Below are positions 23,976 through 31,200 of a stretch of DNA of 46,246 bases, piece by piece. Both the position numbers and the translations under genes were made by a program. Each line of letters opens with the position of its first letter. Positions within the stretch are counted from its first letter, which is position 1. Source of the DNA: Candidatus Kuenenia stuttgartensis (GTDB lineage Bacteria; Planctomycetota; JAKEIC01; DYIT01); assembly GCA_020723505.1 (NCBI GenBank), contig DYIT01000016.1, positions 1-46,246 on the forward strand. Reading direction: 5' to 3'. The notes below the pieces were generated by a model. That model saw only the letters and a list, made by a program, of their open reading frames with translations, had not been told where the DNA came from and made no database searches.

Positions 23976-25229
23976 ATGCGTATAACAAAGCTCATTTCGG
24001 AAAATGTAAAAAGGATCAAAGCCGTCGAGATCAAGCCCGACGGCTCCCTGGTCATCGTAGGTGGCAGGAACGCCCAGGGCAAGACGTCAGTTCTAGATTC
24101 CATCCAGATGGCCCTGGGCGGCGAGAAAAGCCTCCCGGCCAAGCCCATCCGGGAAGGCGAGGACAAGGCCCGGGTAGTCCTCGCACTCGACGACCTGGTC
24201 GTGACCAGAACCTTCACTGACAAGGGCTCGTACCTGAAGGTGGAGGGTGCCGACGGGGCGGTTGTCAAATCCCCTCAGGCCATGCTGGATAAGCTCGTCG
24301 GCCGGCTCTCCTTCGACCCGCTCGAATTCTCGCGCATGGACCGGAAGGCGCAGCTCGAAACCCTGAAGGCCCTTGTCGGCCTGGACTTCGCCTCCTTGGA
24401 CGCCGACAAGAAATCGGCTTACGACATGCGCACGGACGTGAACCGCGAGGCCAAGAAGCTCCAGGCGCGCATCCAGGCAATGCCCAGGCATGACGACGCC
24501 CCCGCCGAGGAGGTCTCGATCTCGAAGCTGGTCGAGGAGCTCCGCCGCCGGCAGGAGGCCAACCAGGCGAACGACGCGCGGCGTCGGCAGCTCGACGCAG
24601 AGAAGCGACAGGTCGCCTCCCTGGAAGCCCAGCTTGCCTCCAGGCTAGAGGAGATGCGGCGCCTGCAGGCTGCGGTCAAGGCCATTGAGAAAGAGATCCA
24701 GGGCGCCAAGGAGGGGCTCCTGCGCGAGTCTGAGGACGTCCTGAAGTTGGTGGACCTGGACGTCCGGGTACTGCAGGACCAGCTCGCCGGCGCCGAGGAC
24801 CTCAACCGGAAGATCAGAGAGAACAGGGCCCGCAGCCAGGCCCTCCAGGAGCTGCGCAAGATCCAGAAGGACGCGGACCGGCATACGCAGCGCATCGAGG
24901 AAATCGACCGGGCGAAGAAGGAGGCCTTGGCCGCGGCGAAGTTCCCGGTCGATGGCCTCGCCTTCGACGAGGAGGCCGTGACGTACAAGTCCCTGCCCTT
25001 CGACCAAGCCTCGAGCGCGGAGCAACTCCGGGTGTCCGTGGGCATGGGCCTGGCGCTCCACAAGGACCTCAAGGTTACCCTCATCAGGGACGGCTCCCTG
25101 CTGGACGAGGGTAATCTGAAACTCATCGCCGAGATGGCGGAAGCCGCCGGGGCCCAGGTGTGGCTCGAGCGAGTTGGAGAAGGGGCCGAATGCAGCGTCG
25201 TGATTGAAGACGGCGCCGTGAAGGAATGA
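23976..25229 (+). CDS. Rad50/SbcC-like phage ATPase
   Basis: 417 aa SMC-superfamily protein. The Walker A 'VGGRNAQGKTS' lies at about 29-39. A long coiled coil fills ~130-300, with no hook Cys pair visible. The C-terminal lobe has a signature-like 'SSAEQLRVSVGMGLAL' (~340) and a Walker B/D-loop-like 'LIRDGSLLDEGNL'. Such phage ATPases partner with an exonuclease in recombination or end processing, which fits the YqaJ and RecT genes upstream. It is shorter than bacterial SbcC (~1000 aa). Overlaps the next gene by ATGA. Confidence 0.82.
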   Translation: MRITKLISENVKRIKAVEIKPDGSLVIVGGRNAQGKTSVLDSIQMALGGEKSLPAKPIREGEDKARVVLALDDLVVTRTFTDKGSYLKVEGADGAVVKSPQAMLDKLVGRLSFDPLEFSRMDRKAQLETLKALVGLDFASLDADKKSAYDMRTDVNREAKKLQARIQAMPRHDDAPAEEVSISKLVEELRRRQEANQANDARRRQLDAEKRQVASLEAQLASRLEEMRRLQAAVKAIEKEIQGAKEGLLRESEDVLKLVDLDVRVLQDQLAGAEDLNRKIRENRARSQALQELRKIQKDADRHTQRIEEIDRAKKEALAAAKFPVDGLAFDEEAVTYKSLPFDQASSAEQLRVSVGMGLALHKDLKVTLIRDGSLLDEGNLKLIAEMAEAAGAQVWLERVGEGAECSVVIEDGAVKE

Positions 25230-25447
25230 CCATTCTGGATGGAAGCATGAAAGGCCATTACGACGTCCGGTGCGATTCCTGCGGCCACGTGGGCATGGTG
25301 TTCCGCCCCGTGGTTGCAGACGAGGTCGAGCCGGGCGTGGTCTGGGAAACCGGAAGCATGACATGCGAGAAGTGCGGCAAGCAGGAGAGGCATTCCAGGG
25401 TGAAAGACAACAGTGAATCTACCAGCAATTCAGTTTTACGTCGCTGA
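25226..25447 (+). CDS. Small zinc-ribbon protein
   Basis: 73 aa with 'VRCDSCGHVGMV' and 'MTCEKCGKQERH', a two-knuckle zinc ribbon. It overlaps the ATPase gene (ATGA) upstream and the replication gene by 35 nt downstream. Function unknown. Confidence 0.65.
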   Translation: MTILDGSMKGHYDVRCDSCGHVGMVFRPVVADEVEPGVVWETGSMTCEKCGKQERHSRVKDNSESTSNSVLRR

Positions 25448-25913
25448 TTACATCCGCGACACGCGGGTGCTATCGCTCGCGGCCCGCGGTGCATGGATGG
25501 ACTGTATCTGTCAGATGTGGGTGGCTCCAGTGAAGGGGCAGCTGACGATGCCGATTACGGGATTTGCACGACTGTTTGGTGTCTCAATCGACCAGGCGGA
25601 GGCGGTATTATCTGAGATCGCCGACATGCAAGTCGGCGAACGTGTGACGCACGGCGACGGGAAGGTGACGCTGACCTGTCGGCGGATGTATCGCACCGCT
25701 CGGGAGCAGGTCTTGCACAACGCAAGACAAGCCCGTTACAGGAGTAAGCGCGAAAGTGGCTCCGGTGACGCCGGAGTTGTCGCCAAAGGTGACGCCTGCG
25801 GTGATGCTGAAAGTGACGGCGATGTGACGTTTCCCCCCCCACACCCCCCCCTATCTTCATCTTCAACTTCATCTTCAAGTGACGGTTCTGTTACGGAGAA
25901 AGGGAGATCATGA
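25413..25913 (+). CDS. DUF1376-like phage replication protein
   Basis: 166 aa from GTG 25413. The N-terminal ~105 residues match the pattern of DUF1376/YdaU phage proteins ('PAIQFYVADYIRDTRVLSL', 'ARGAWMDCICQMW'), which resemble lambda O-type replication initiators: a winged-helix-like fold that also recognises origin DNA. Residues ~118-140 are a G-D-A tetrapeptide repeat encoded by five 12 bp direct repeats, followed by a Pro/Ser-rich tail encoded over two runs of eight C. The usual C-terminal loader-binding domain is missing; the next gene may supply it. It overlaps the next gene by ATGA. Confidence 0.65.
   Translation: MNLPAIQFYVADYIRDTRVLSLAARGAWMDCICQMWVAPVKGQLTMPITGFARLFGVSIDQAEAVLSEIADMQVGERVTHGDGKVTLTCRRMYRTAREQVLHNARQARYRSKRESGSGDAGVVAKGDACGDAESDGDVTFPPPHPPLSSSSTSSSSDGSVTEKGRS
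25764..25829. repeat. 12 bp iteron array inside the replication gene, candidate origin
   Basis: Five consecutive 12-mers fit the form GGTGACGCCnnn (25764, 25776, 25788, 25800 and 25812), with partial copies on each side. Next come two C8 runs and a 12 bp duplication of CTTCATCTTCAA (about 25855-25878). Iterons within the initiator gene beside a sequence-biased stretch are the layout of lambdoid origins. A coding Gly-Asp-Ala repeat is the alternative reading. Confidence 0.5.
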
Positions 25914-26656
25914 AGGAGAAGGAGAAGTCGAACGGTGTACAAACACCCGATGTCGGGGGGAGGGACGAACAGAGAGCCTTCCGGGAACGCCAGCGGGCGA
26001 ACTTCCGGCTCCTGGTCGTAGAGGCCGTTTCGGAGGCTTTCCCCGGGGAAGGGGACCAGGCGGCTTTCCGCGGGGTGGTGGCGGCGAAGTGCAAGAGCTT
26101 CTTCTCCCTCTTCGAAACTTTCTTTGGCCCCTTCCCAGACACCCTCGAGGACCGGGAGGTAAGGCGGGCGTGGTGGGAGCTCATCGCACGCATGCCGAAC
26201 GGGAACTCCGGGCCGGACGTCTTCACCCGTATCGCAGCGGCCCGGGAATCCAAGAGCGAGCGGCCTCGGCTCGCAACCTTCCAGGCGGTCCTGGACTCAT
26301 ATCTGCGGGCGAACCGGAAACCGGAGGCGCCGGTCGTGACGCAGAGTCCCCTGTTCGATTTCGGGAAACCCGGATTCCCGATGCAGAGGCCTCCGGAATT
26401 CCACGAGCTCCCGGAGGGGCATGTCGAGCGCCTGAAGGACATCCGCCGGCGCCGGATTCAGGGAATCATCTCGGACCAGGAATACACCGATCAGTCGAAT
26501 GAAATCTGGCGTAAAGGAGCCTTCGCCTGGTCCGACTACACCCGGGAGAAACGGGTCCACCTGGCAGTCAGGTGCTGGCGGATCCGCGACGGTGATCTTC
26601 TGGGACGCATCATCGAGGAATTCAAGCCGGAGGAGGCGGGGCTGTATGGGCTCTAG
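25910..26656 (+). CDS. Hypothetical replication-region protein
   Basis: 248 aa, soluble, mostly helical with a disordered start. 'FRGVVAAKCKSFFSLFETFFGPFP' and 'RRAWWELIARMPNGNSGPDV' are its most distinctive stretches; no nucleotide-binding motif is visible. AGAAAGGGAGATC precedes the ATG. From its place directly after the initiator-like gene it could be a helicase-loader or primase-accessory protein; this is inference only. Confidence 0.65.
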   Translation: MKEKEKSNGVQTPDVGGRDEQRAFRERQRANFRLLVVEAVSEAFPGEGDQAAFRGVVAAKCKSFFSLFETFFGPFPDTLEDREVRRAWWELIARMPNGNSGPDVFTRIAAARESKSERPRLATFQAVLDSYLRANRKPEAPVVTQSPLFDFGKPGFPMQRPPEFHELPEGHVERLKDIRRRRIQGIISDQEYTDQSNEIWRKGAFAWSDYTREKRVHLAVRCWRIRDGDLLGRIIEEFKPEEAGLYGL

Positions 26657-26900
26657 ACCCGCAGACGCGCTGTTCCCGGCCATCGAGAGGGATGAAGCCC
26701 CAAGCGGAGATTTCGCCCGCCGCGCGAGGACCTGGCTGTGCTTCCCGTTCTGCTGGCTCGTGGCGGGAGCTTTCCTGGCCGGTTGCGTGCTGCGGATTAC
26801 GGTCGAGAGTTTCCTGTTCGGGTTCCGCATCGAGCGGGAGGTCATCGTGATTGGAGAGGCAGGGGACGCCGGTGATGAGGACGAGGAGCAAGAGCAGTAA
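26646..26900 (+). CDS. Small single-pass membrane protein
   Basis: 84 aa from ATG 26646, overlapping the previous stop. A hydrophobic helix at about 31-52 (CFPFCWLVAGAFLAGCVLRI) and a strongly acidic tail (DEDEEQEQ) suggest a membrane-anchored protein. Function unknown. Confidence 0.6.
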   Translation: MGSRPADALFPAIERDEAPSGDFARRARTWLCFPFCWLVAGAFLAGCVLRITVESFLFGFRIEREVIVIGEAGDAGDEDEEQEQ

Positions 26901-26921
26901 CCGATTTTGAAGGAGCAGGAA

Positions 26922-29024
26922 ATGCGAAGGATACCGAAAAATGCCGTGGAATGCGGGAGCCCTCAAGGTTCCCAAGCCATCGAGGAGAATCCCGGGCCCC
27001 GCACGGTCGCGGTGGCCGAGGCGCCTCCGGGTGAGGAAGCCCCGCCGGCAGGGGAAACAAGGGGGACGTACATCCCGGACGTCCTGCTCGACCACATCAC
27101 GCCGACGTCCGACAACCCGAGGGTCATCTCCGAGGACGACCCGGCGATGATAGAACTGGCCGCCAGCATCCGGGCTCACGGCGTGTTGCAGCCCGTGCTG
27201 CTGCGGTTGAACCCAGGGGAACCGGGGAATGTCTACGACCTCCGCGCCGGCGCACGGCGGTACATCGCCTCGAGGATGGCGGGCAAGACCACGATTCCCG
27301 CGATAGTGCGCGACATGACGGACCAGGAGGCCTTCGAAATCACCGTAATCGAGAACCTGCAGCGCAACGACCTCCGCCCCATCGAGGAGGCCCGCGGCGT
27401 GCAGACCATGCTCGACAAGGGCTGGGCGGTGCCGGTCATCGCCGCACACCTGGGCAAGAGCCCGGCCTGGGTGGTGAGGCGGGCGCAGATTACGCGGCTC
27501 TCACCCAAGTGGATGAAAGCCGTCCTGGACCCGAAGGGCATCGCCTGCGACGCGCCCGCCGGTCACCTCGAGCTCATTGCCAGGTTGCCGGAGGAGGCAC
27601 AGGAGAGTTTCTATTCGGGAATGGGCAGGCGCTACTACGGCGGTCCCCGTCAGCAGCTCTCCGGCTTTTCCCTCAAGGAGCTCGAGGACGAGCTCGGGGC
27701 CTATACCCGGAACCTCCGATCCGCCAAGTGGAGCCTTTCCGACGAGGACCTCGTCCCTAAAACCGGTGCATGCCTGCTCTGCGCGAAGCGGTCCTCGCAT
27801 CAGCCTGGGCTTTTCGATGACTTCGACGCTGGCGAGGAGGCCCTCAAGAAATCCGACCGCTGCCTGGACCCGGACTGCTGGGAGAAGAAGCTCGGAGCCT
27901 TCACGGTTCGGAAGCACGAGGAGCTCAAGAAGGAGCATTCGGCTGTGCTCCTCACGACCGATTACAACGGCGGCGGCCGAAACAAGCCTTTCGTTGAAGG
28001 ACAGACGGTGGGCCATTGGGAGTACGAGAAGGCCAAGAAGAGCACGCCGGGCGCCGTGCCGCTCATGACCGTGAACGGCGACAACGCCGGCCGCGTGGAG
28101 TGGGTGAAGCCGAAGGCGAATCGCAGCGCCGAGCGCCAGGTCGAGAGGCAGAAGAAGGCCGCCCGGAAGAGCTCGCAGCGCGGGAATCCGGAGGAGCGGA
28201 AGTGCATCGCCAGGGAGTTCGCGGATGCCTGGCTGGCCCATGTCTACGCCAGGCACCTCTTCCTCGAGGAAGCGCCGGCTCCGCAGAGGGAGGAAGCCCT
28301 GGCCGCGGCGTTCATCGAGATGCAGCAGCGCAACGCGGAGACCTACGACAAGCCCCGCCTCTGGCTCCAGGAGATCCTGGGACCGGAGAAATGCAAGCTG
28401 GACGACAGGCTTCTGAATCTCGGGGAGAAGGAGCTCCTGTACCGCATCACGGCCACGGGGCTGTTCGACTACGTCCACAACATGCTCGGGCATCCGTTTT
28501 CCGGCGAACCCAGGAAGACGCCGTTCAAGTTCCCGTCCGAGATACAGGCCCTGGCGGCCCAGTCCTTCGTCCCGCCGGCGTCCTATTTCGAGAAGCACCG
28601 CAAGGACGACCTGGTCATCATCGGCAGGCAGATGGGGCTGCCGGTCAAGGTCACGATGAGAGCCATGGAGCTCAAGGACATGCTTTCCAAGGCCTCGAAG
28701 GAGTTCGGCAGGTTGCGCGCCGGCGAGATAACCGCCATGCCCGAGAAGTGGGCAGGCTACTCTCCCCTTGGCGAGGACCTCGCGAAGGCCTTCGGGCAGC
28801 CGTGGAAGGCGCCGGCGACGGCCGCGGCCGCGGCCGAGAAAGCGGAGCCGAGGGGGAAGCGCGGCCGGCCCCGCAAGGAGCGCGTCTGCAAAATTTGCGG
28901 ATGCACAGATTTGGACTGCCTGAAGTGCATCGAAAAGACGGGCGCCCCCTGCTACTGGGTGAAACCGAACCTGTGCTCGGCGTGCGCGGCGGAAGGAAGC
29001 AAGGTCCGGAAAGGAAAACCGTGA
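26922..29024 (+). CDS. ParB-like (KorB/Spo0J-type) protein with AT-hook and C-terminal Cys cluster
   Basis: About 700 aa. I chose ATG 26922 because AAGGAG lies seven bases upstream; TTG 26907 is weaker. Residues ~45-170 form a ParB N-terminal and HTH region ('SIRAHGVLQPVLLRL', 'YDLRAGARRYIASRM', 'ENLQRNDLRPIEEARG', 'IAAHLGKSPAWVVRRAQITR'). A Cys pair 'ACLLCAKRSSHQ' near 290 and a long helical middle follow. The end has an AT-hook-like GKRGRPRKE and 'VCKICGCTDLDCLKC' with further Cys pairs, probably two zinc sites. It may act in replication, partition or gene control. Its size is well above the ~300 aa of ordinary ParB. No ParA partner is visible. Confidence 0.85.
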   Translation: MRRIPKNAVECGSPQGSQAIEENPGPRTVAVAEAPPGEEAPPAGETRGTYIPDVLLDHITPTSDNPRVISEDDPAMIELAASIRAHGVLQPVLLRLNPGEPGNVYDLRAGARRYIASRMAGKTTIPAIVRDMTDQEAFEITVIENLQRNDLRPIEEARGVQTMLDKGWAVPVIAAHLGKSPAWVVRRAQITRLSPKWMKAVLDPKGIACDAPAGHLELIARLPEEAQESFYSGMGRRYYGGPRQQLSGFSLKELEDELGAYTRNLRSAKWSLSDEDLVPKTGACLLCAKRSSHQPGLFDDFDAGEEALKKSDRCLDPDCWEKKLGAFTVRKHEELKKEHSAVLLTTDYNGGGRNKPFVEGQTVGHWEYEKAKKSTPGAVPLMTVNGDNAGRVEWVKPKANRSAERQVERQKKAARKSSQRGNPEERKCIAREFADAWLAHVYARHLFLEEAPAPQREEALAAAFIEMQQRNAETYDKPRLWLQEILGPEKCKLDDRLLNLGEKELLYRITATGLFDYVHNMLGHPFSGEPRKTPFKFPSEIQALAAQSFVPPASYFEKHRKDDLVIIGRQMGLPVKVTMRAMELKDMLSKASKEFGRLRAGEITAMPEKWAGYSPLGEDLAKAFGQPWKAPATAAAAAEKAEPRGKRGRPRKERVCKICGCTDLDCLKCIEKTGAPCYWVKPNLCSACAAEGSKVRKGKP

Positions 29025-29026
29025 AC

Positions 29027-29101
29027 ATGAGCGAGCGCAAGACCGAACCCGGGGAGAACAGTGTGGAGGGGATTGGCTTAAGCAAGAGACACTCTGTTTA
29101 G
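29027..29101 (+). CDS. Very short possible peptide gene
   Basis: 24 codons (MSERKTEPGENS...) in the gap between two confident genes, starting almost at the ParB-like stop, with GGAAAGGAAAACC upstream. The length is too small to prove coding; the gap may simply be a spacer. Confidence 0.25.
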   Translation: MSERKTEPGENSVEGIGLSKRHSV

Positions 29102-29111
29102 GAGCAGAAGC

Positions 29112-29891
29112 ATGGGCAGGAAGAAAGCGAAAGAAGCGAAGACGGACACGAAGAAAGCAGCGGCGCCGGCAGAGGAGCCCCGCAAGAGGGGCAGGCCGAA
29201 GCGCTCCCTGAAGGCGGCGCAGAAGGAGCTGAGCGAGAAGGGGGCGTCGCCGGCGCCGGCCGAGGGCCAGGCTGTGACACAGACACCGGAGCACGTCTAT
29301 TCGGACAACGACCAGCGCATGAGCGCCATCCGGGAAATCTTCGGCCGCATCGGCAGCCTGGACACGAAGCTCCTCCAGAACGCCGCGGACCGTAAGGGAC
29401 TCCAGGAGCAGCGCGAGAGCTGCTTCCAGGAGATCAAGCGCATCACGTTCGACGCCCAGGACCGCCTCCCCCTGGCGGAGCGGACCGAGGAGCGGACCTG
29501 CATCGGATGCCGCAAGAAGGAGACCGTGGCGCCCACCACAAGCGGCCAGGTGCTAGGCTGGGCTTCGGTTGGCCTGTGCTCTGAATGCGCCGCCAGCCAG
29601 CCCGCGCCCGCCCCTCCCTCCGCAGCCGACGAGCAGGAGAAGCGCCCCACGATGGTCTTCACGGCCGACGTCGGGGATTTCATCGCGGAGAGCGGCGAGA
29701 TTTCCCTGGTTGCCATTCAGAATAAGTTCGGCGTAAGCCATCGGGAGGCGAAAACAGCGCTCGAAAACCTCGTATCGGAAGGCCTCCTCGAGCGGACCGG
29801 CGCCGGCAACATCCTGAAGCTGGTGCCTGCGGTGGCGGAGGGCTGGAAGGCGGCCCTGGTGGCGAAGCAGCCGGCGAAGGCGGGCGCATGA
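29112..29891 (+). CDS. AT-hook / winged-helix DNA-binding protein
   Basis: 259 aa. The N-terminus is Lys/Ala-rich with an AT-hook (RKRGRPKR, ~24-31). The middle has a helical stretch and a Cys cluster 'CIGCRKKE...CSECA' (~128-160). The C-terminal ~70 residues look like an FtsK-gamma-type winged helix ('FGVSHREAKTALENLVSEGL'). Probably binds phage DNA. Its AT-hook echoes that of the neighbouring ParB-like protein. Confidence 0.72.
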   Translation: MGRKKAKEAKTDTKKAAAPAEEPRKRGRPKRSLKAAQKELSEKGASPAPAEGQAVTQTPEHVYSDNDQRMSAIREIFGRIGSLDTKLLQNAADRKGLQEQRESCFQEIKRITFDAQDRLPLAERTEERTCIGCRKKETVAPTTSGQVLGWASVGLCSECAASQPAPAPPSAADEQEKRPTMVFTADVGDFIAESGEISLVAIQNKFGVSHREAKTALENLVSEGLLERTGAGNILKLVPAVAEGWKAALVAKQPAKAGA

Positions 29892-30238
29892 ACATAGAGA
29901 AACCTCAAGACAAAGGGGCGGTGATTCCGATTGGCGATATCGGTCCAGGCCAAGCCAGGAAAATCACCGTCCGCTTCGATCCGCCGAAAGAGAAGATGCT
30001 TCTGGCCGAGACGATTTGCAAGGCAGACCAACGCGGGATATTCGAGCGCGCTCTCCTCATCTCCAAAGAGATTCCCGAGTGCATGAGACACGAGGAAATG
30101 CGCGAATTCTACGCCAAGGAGGCCAAGCTGATTGCGGACGTCCTCTGGGAATGCCTGCCCGGCGGGACCGTCGATGCCCTGCTGGTCGAGATGCTGGACC
30201 GTAAACGCACCCTGCTGAAGGTGGCGCACAAGGAATGA
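29888..30238 (+). CDS. Hypothetical early protein
   Basis: 116 aa, soluble, with a beta-rich start ('ITVRFDPPKEKMLLAETICK') and a helical C-terminus. ATGA overlaps on both sides mark it as part of a tightly coupled run. No family recognised. Confidence 0.65.
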   Translation: MNIEKPQDKGAVIPIGDIGPGQARKITVRFDPPKEKMLLAETICKADQRGIFERALLISKEIPECMRHEEMREFYAKEAKLIADVLWECLPGGTVDALLVEMLDRKRTLLKVAHKE

Positions 30239-30669
30239 AGCTCTCCCTCGAAGACACGTTCTTCATTCTCTGCCGGGAGGCGGGGCTGTTCCCGAGGCGG
30301 GAGTTCCGGTTCTCTCCGAGCCGGGGTTTCCGCTTCGACTTCGCGTTCCCGGGCGAGCGCGTGGGCGTGGAAATCGAGGGCGATATCTGGGGCAGGCCTG
30401 TCTGCTGCCAGGCCTGCGGCTCGAGGGTGAGGCGGAGGCTCCAGGACGGCCGACTCGTTGACGTGCGCGTGGGCGGCCGCCACAACTCGGGGAGCGGGTT
30501 CGCGGACGATTGTGAAAAATACAACCTCGCCGCCCGCGAGGGCTGGGCGGTCCTGAGATTCACGGACGTGCAGCTCCGGGACATCGACGCCTGCATCGCC
30601 CAGGTGCGTGAACTGCTCGCGCTGCGGAGGGGGGAGCGGACGCATGCCGCTGCAGCCGTTCAATCCTGA
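30235..30669 (+). CDS. Restriction-endonuclease-fold phage nuclease
   Basis: 144 aa. 'RFDFAFPGERVGVEIEGDIW' followed by 'GRHNSGSGFADDCEKYN' and 'GWAVLRFTDVQL' is the pattern of the Vsr/DUF559-like phage nucleases (metal-binding Asp, Glu-x-Glu, His, then the D..KYN helix). An inserted 'CCQACG' may bind zinc. It probably resolves or nicks branched or mismatched DNA during recombination. ATGA overlap with the previous gene. Confidence 0.8.
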   Translation: MKLSLEDTFFILCREAGLFPRREFRFSPSRGFRFDFAFPGERVGVEIEGDIWGRPVCCQACGSRVRRRLQDGRLVDVRVGGRHNSGSGFADDCEKYNLAAREGWAVLRFTDVQLRDIDACIAQVRELLALRRGERTHAAAAVQS

Positions 30670-30868
30670 CGCCGCATGCCCGAAGTGCGGCTCGAACGTC
30701 ATCACGAACATCTACTGCCCGGGCGGGAGGGAATATCCGTCATGCAGGCACCAGACCGAAGGGCAGGCTCATTTCCACCGCAGGTGCGCGAGCTGCGGGC
30801 ATGAGTGGTTTCAATCGTTTCAATCCCCTCCCCAGCGGGGAACAACCGGACTTGGCGGATGCACATGA
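30644..30868 (+). CDS. Zinc-ribbon protein
   Basis: 74 aa from ATG 30644 with GGAGGGGGGAG upstream; the frame begins 36 nt earlier but the ATG at 30644 has the better ribosome site. 'ACPKCGSNV' and 'RCASCGHEWF' form a zinc ribbon, with a central 'YCPGG...CRHQ' that could add a second site. Its last codons lie in the first hairpin of the 30848-31159 array. Confidence 0.65.
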   Translation: MPLQPFNPDAACPKCGSNVITNIYCPGGREYPSCRHQTEGQAHFHRRCASCGHEWFQSFQSPPQRGTTGLGGCT

Positions 30869-31159
30869 TGACTTCGCGATGAATGAAGGACCGCCAAGTC
30901 CATTCCGAATATCGGGCGGCAGGTTTCCGAAGTTGAGGGAAAAGCCGGCGCAGAGAGGACCTGGCAGGGGCAGGTTGGAGGCTGCTGCGTCAGATTAATC
31001 AGACGTTCCGCCAGGTCCGGAAATGAAAGCGATAGAAAGGCTCAGACGGTTCGAGGGAAAGCGGTAGTTGGGCAGGGATTTCAAGCGGACCCGGCAGTTG
31101 CGGGTACGGTAATACCCGCGCGCACCGGAACGTTGGATTACGGCGCACCGCCAGGTCCG
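30848..31159 (+). ncRNA. Array of three related long-range hairpins, candidate structured RNA
   Basis: Three consecutive units share one stem design. Unit A pairs GGACTTGGCGG (30848-30858) with CCGCCAAGTCC (30891-30901). Unit B pairs GGACCTGGC (30957-30965) with GCCAGGTCC (31010-31018). Unit C pairs GGACCCGGC (31087-31095) with GCCAGGTCC (31150-31158). Positions 5-6 change in compensated fashion between A and B (TT/AA to CT/AG). Unit C encloses a perfect GCGGGTA-CGGTAA-TACCCGC hairpin (31100-31119). The stretch has no credible gene and ends about 40 nt before the ParB-methyltransferase start, so it may be a cis-regulatory leader, a phage ncRNA or a DNA site. Confidence 0.5.
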
Positions 31160-31200
31160 GTGAATACATCGACTGCAACGTTGGGGAAATTGAGCATGAC

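Noticed and set aside
27501-29294. 597 aa leftward ORF opposite the ParB-like gene
   Set aside because: Arg/Leu/His-rich shadow of a G+C-rich gene; the forward strand has clear ParB and zinc motifs and coupled neighbours.
30801-30998. 65 aa ORF in the hairpin array
   Set aside because: It overlaps the zinc-ribbon gene end and two structured stems; Pro/Arg-rich shadow without a good ribosome site.
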